Shown here one piece after another: positions 62,705 to 64,000 of a DNA stretch of 64,000 bases; within the stretch, counting starts at the first letter, position 1; the number at the start of each line of letters is the position of its first letter. Made by a program: the position numbers and the translations under genes. Under the pieces are notes generated by a model, which saw only the letters and a list, made by a program, of their open reading frames with translations, had not been told where the DNA came from and ran no database searches. Source of the stretch: GJ-E10 sp035625725 (GTDB lineage: Bacteria > Pseudomonadota > Gammaproteobacteria > Burkholderiales > Burkholderiaceae_F); assembly GCA_035625725.1 (NCBI GenBank), contig DASPPB010000034.1, forward strand, positions 62,001 to 126,000, in the 5' to 3' direction.

Positions 62705-62713
62705 ACGTATAAT
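62685..62713 (+). promoter_or_regulatory. prfB: Putative sigma-70 promoter of prfB
   Basis: A perfect −10 box TATAAT (62708–62713) lies 17 bases after TCGAGC (62685–62690), a 3-of-6 match to the −35 consensus, and would start transcription about 20 bases before the prfB ATG. It overlaps the end of recJ. Confidence 0.45.
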
Positions 62714-62737
62714 TGCGGACCTTTGGCGGGACGCAAA

Positions 62738-63842
62738 ATGGACGCAGAACAGCTCAATCAGATTGCCGGGACTCTATCCGACCTTCAGGCTCGCCTAAAC
62801 GAGCTGCGGAGGTACCTTTGACGTCGATGCCAAAGAGCACCGGCTGACCGAAGTCGTACGCGAGCTGGAAACCCCCGAAGTCTGGAGCGATCAAAAACGC
62901 TCGCAAGAGCTAGGCAAGGAACGAAAACTGCTCGAGGACGTCGTCTCGCGCATGCGTCACATCGGCAGCGAACTGCGCGATGCCGAGGAGCTCTTTGAAC
63001 TCGGGCGCGCAGAAGGCGACGACGCCACGCTGCAAACCATCGGCTCGGACGTTGCCAAGCTCGAACGCCAGGTGGGGGAGCTGGAATTCCAGCGCATGTT
63101 CAACAACCCGCTCGATCCGAACAACTGCTTTCTCGACGTTCAGGCGGGCTCTGGCGGCACCGAGGCCCAAGACTGGGCCTCAATGCTCGAGCGCATGTAC
63201 CTGCGCTACGCCGAGCGCAAAGGGTTTCACGCGGAATTGCTGGAAGAATCCGCGGGAGAGGTCGCCGGCATTAAAAGCGCAACGATCAAAATTACCGGAG
63301 CCTATGCCTTTGGCACGCTGCGCACAGAAACCGGTGTGCACCGACTGGTGCGCAAGTCGCCTTTCGACGCCAATGCTCGCCGTCACACCTCGTTCGCGAG
63401 CGTCTTTGTTTATCCGGAGGTCGATGAAAACGTCGCGGTGGAGATCAATCCTGCGGATCTTCGCATCGACGTGTACCGCGCATCAGGGGCGGGTGGTCAG
63501 CACGTGAACAAAACCGAATCGGCGGTGCGCATTACGCATTTGCCGACGGGAATCGTTGTCCAGAGCCAGAACGACCGCTCGCAGCATCGCAACCGAGCCG
63601 AATGCATGGCCATGCTCAAGTCGCGCCTTTATGAATTGGAGATGCGCAAGCGTTTGGCAGAGCAAAACAAGATCGAGGAATCCAAGACCGACATCGCCTG
63701 GGGTCATCAGATCCGCTCGTACGTGTTGGATCAGTCTCGCATCAAGGACCTGCGCACCAACGTGGAAATTGGAAACACCCAGGCGGTATTGGACGGGGAC
63801 CTCGATGCATTTGTAACTGCGAGCTTGAAGCAAGGCGTCTGA
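62738..63842 (+). CDS. prfB: Peptide chain release factor 2, with programmed +1 frameshift
   Basis: 367 residues, joined from 62738–62818 and 62820–63842. The first 27 codons (MDAEQLNQIAGTLSDLQARL…) end at CTT followed by an in-frame TGA; reading resumes one base later with GACGTCGATGCC. This is the universal RF2 autoregulatory site. Downstream are the SPF anticodon-like tripeptide (KSPFDANARRHTSF) for recognising TGA/TAA and the GGQ loop (SGAGGQHVNKTESAV) that triggers peptide release. 44 bases before lysS. Confidence 0.97.
62808..62822 (+). promoter_or_regulatory. prfB: prfB programmed frameshift site
   Basis: GGAGG (62808–62812), an internal Shine-Dalgarno-like sequence, stands three bases before CTTTGAC. 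The ribosome pauses at the TGA (62819–62821) when RF2 is scarce, slips on CTT, and continues at GAC (62820). Spacing and sequence match the known mechanism. Confidence 0.95.
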
Positions 63843-63885
63843 CCGCGCATGCCGGAAGCAATCATTCATTCACGATAGGACTGCC

Positions 63886-64000
63886 GTGACCAAGGACGTG
63901 CCGCCCCCAACCGCCGCCGCGGACGAAAACCAGGTGTTCGCCGAGCGCCGCGCCAAGCTTGCCGCCTTGCGTGCCACGGGTCCGGCGTATCCCAATGACT
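63886..64000 (+). CDS. lysS: Lysyl-tRNA synthetase, N-terminus only (cut by window edge)
   Basis: The frame from the GTG at 63886 (AGGA upstream) reads TKDVPPPTAAADENQVFAER, then RRAKLAALRATGPAYPND, the typical start of class II LysS, and runs off the right edge. Only 38 residues are visible; the assignment also rests on the conserved prfB–lysS order. Confidence 0.85.
   Translation, partial: MTKDVPPPTAAADENQVFAERRAKLAALRATGPAYPND

Overview
The window looks like chromosome of a high-GC betaproteobacterium. The gene content and order fit: rlmD–exonuclease–nlpD–pcm–surE at the left, thrS–infC–rpmI–rplT–pheS–pheT–ihfA–merR–tRNA-Pro in the middle, and recJ–prfB–lysS at the right, all read as conserved housekeeping blocks with tight overlaps. 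The group-level call is inference from gene order and protein resemblance; no species can be named from the sequence alone.

Layout. 0–5.4 kb: RNA methylation (rlmD, cut by the left edge), a DEDDy exonuclease, the cell-separation lipoprotein NlpD, protein repair (pcm) and SurE, then a TonB-like protein. 5.8–10.2 kb: a FadL-type outer-membrane channel divergent from a membrane-anchored octaheme cytochrome with TPR repeats. 10.5–21.2 kb: a loose, gene-poor accessory region with membrane proteins, lipoproteins (some probably broken), a GH63-like glucosidase followed by a SemiSWEET-type sugar transporter, and an esterase; it ends at tRNA-Pro. 21.2–29.5 kb: translation genes on the minus strand, with a non-AUG (AUC) start proposed for infC and a strong terminator hairpin in the thrS leader, and tRNA-Val. 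29.7–37 kb: an OlsB-like acyltransferase, relA, mtfA, two alpha/beta hydrolases and a TatD-family nuclease.

37.0–52.7 kb is the metabolic centre: a complete protocatechuate 4,5-cleavage (meta) pathway. A minus-strand run ligJ–ligK–galD–ligI–ligA–ligB continues into a five-gene branched-chain-type ABC importer (livK-H-M-G-F) and a hemerythrin-like protein, so uptake of an aromatic acid or intermediate is probably co-expressed with its degradation. Divergently sits a LysR-type regulator that carries two DNA-binding domains, then a plus-strand run with a gene fusing a DUF1932-type NAD(P)-dependent dehydrogenase to a second LigA subunit, a second LigB, LigC and an aldo/keto reductase. Together these convert a catechol-type acid to CHMS, PDC, oxalomesaconate, CHA and finally pyruvate plus oxaloacetate. 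The dehydrogenase–LigA fusion and the double-HTH regulator are the most unusual items in the window.

53.2–64 kb: a secreted phosphoesterase with a clear terminator, lolD–lolC, a DUF1501/DUF1800 exported pair, a phosphoglycerate-mutase-like protein overlapping recJ, prfB with its programmed +1 frameshift, and the first codons of lysS.
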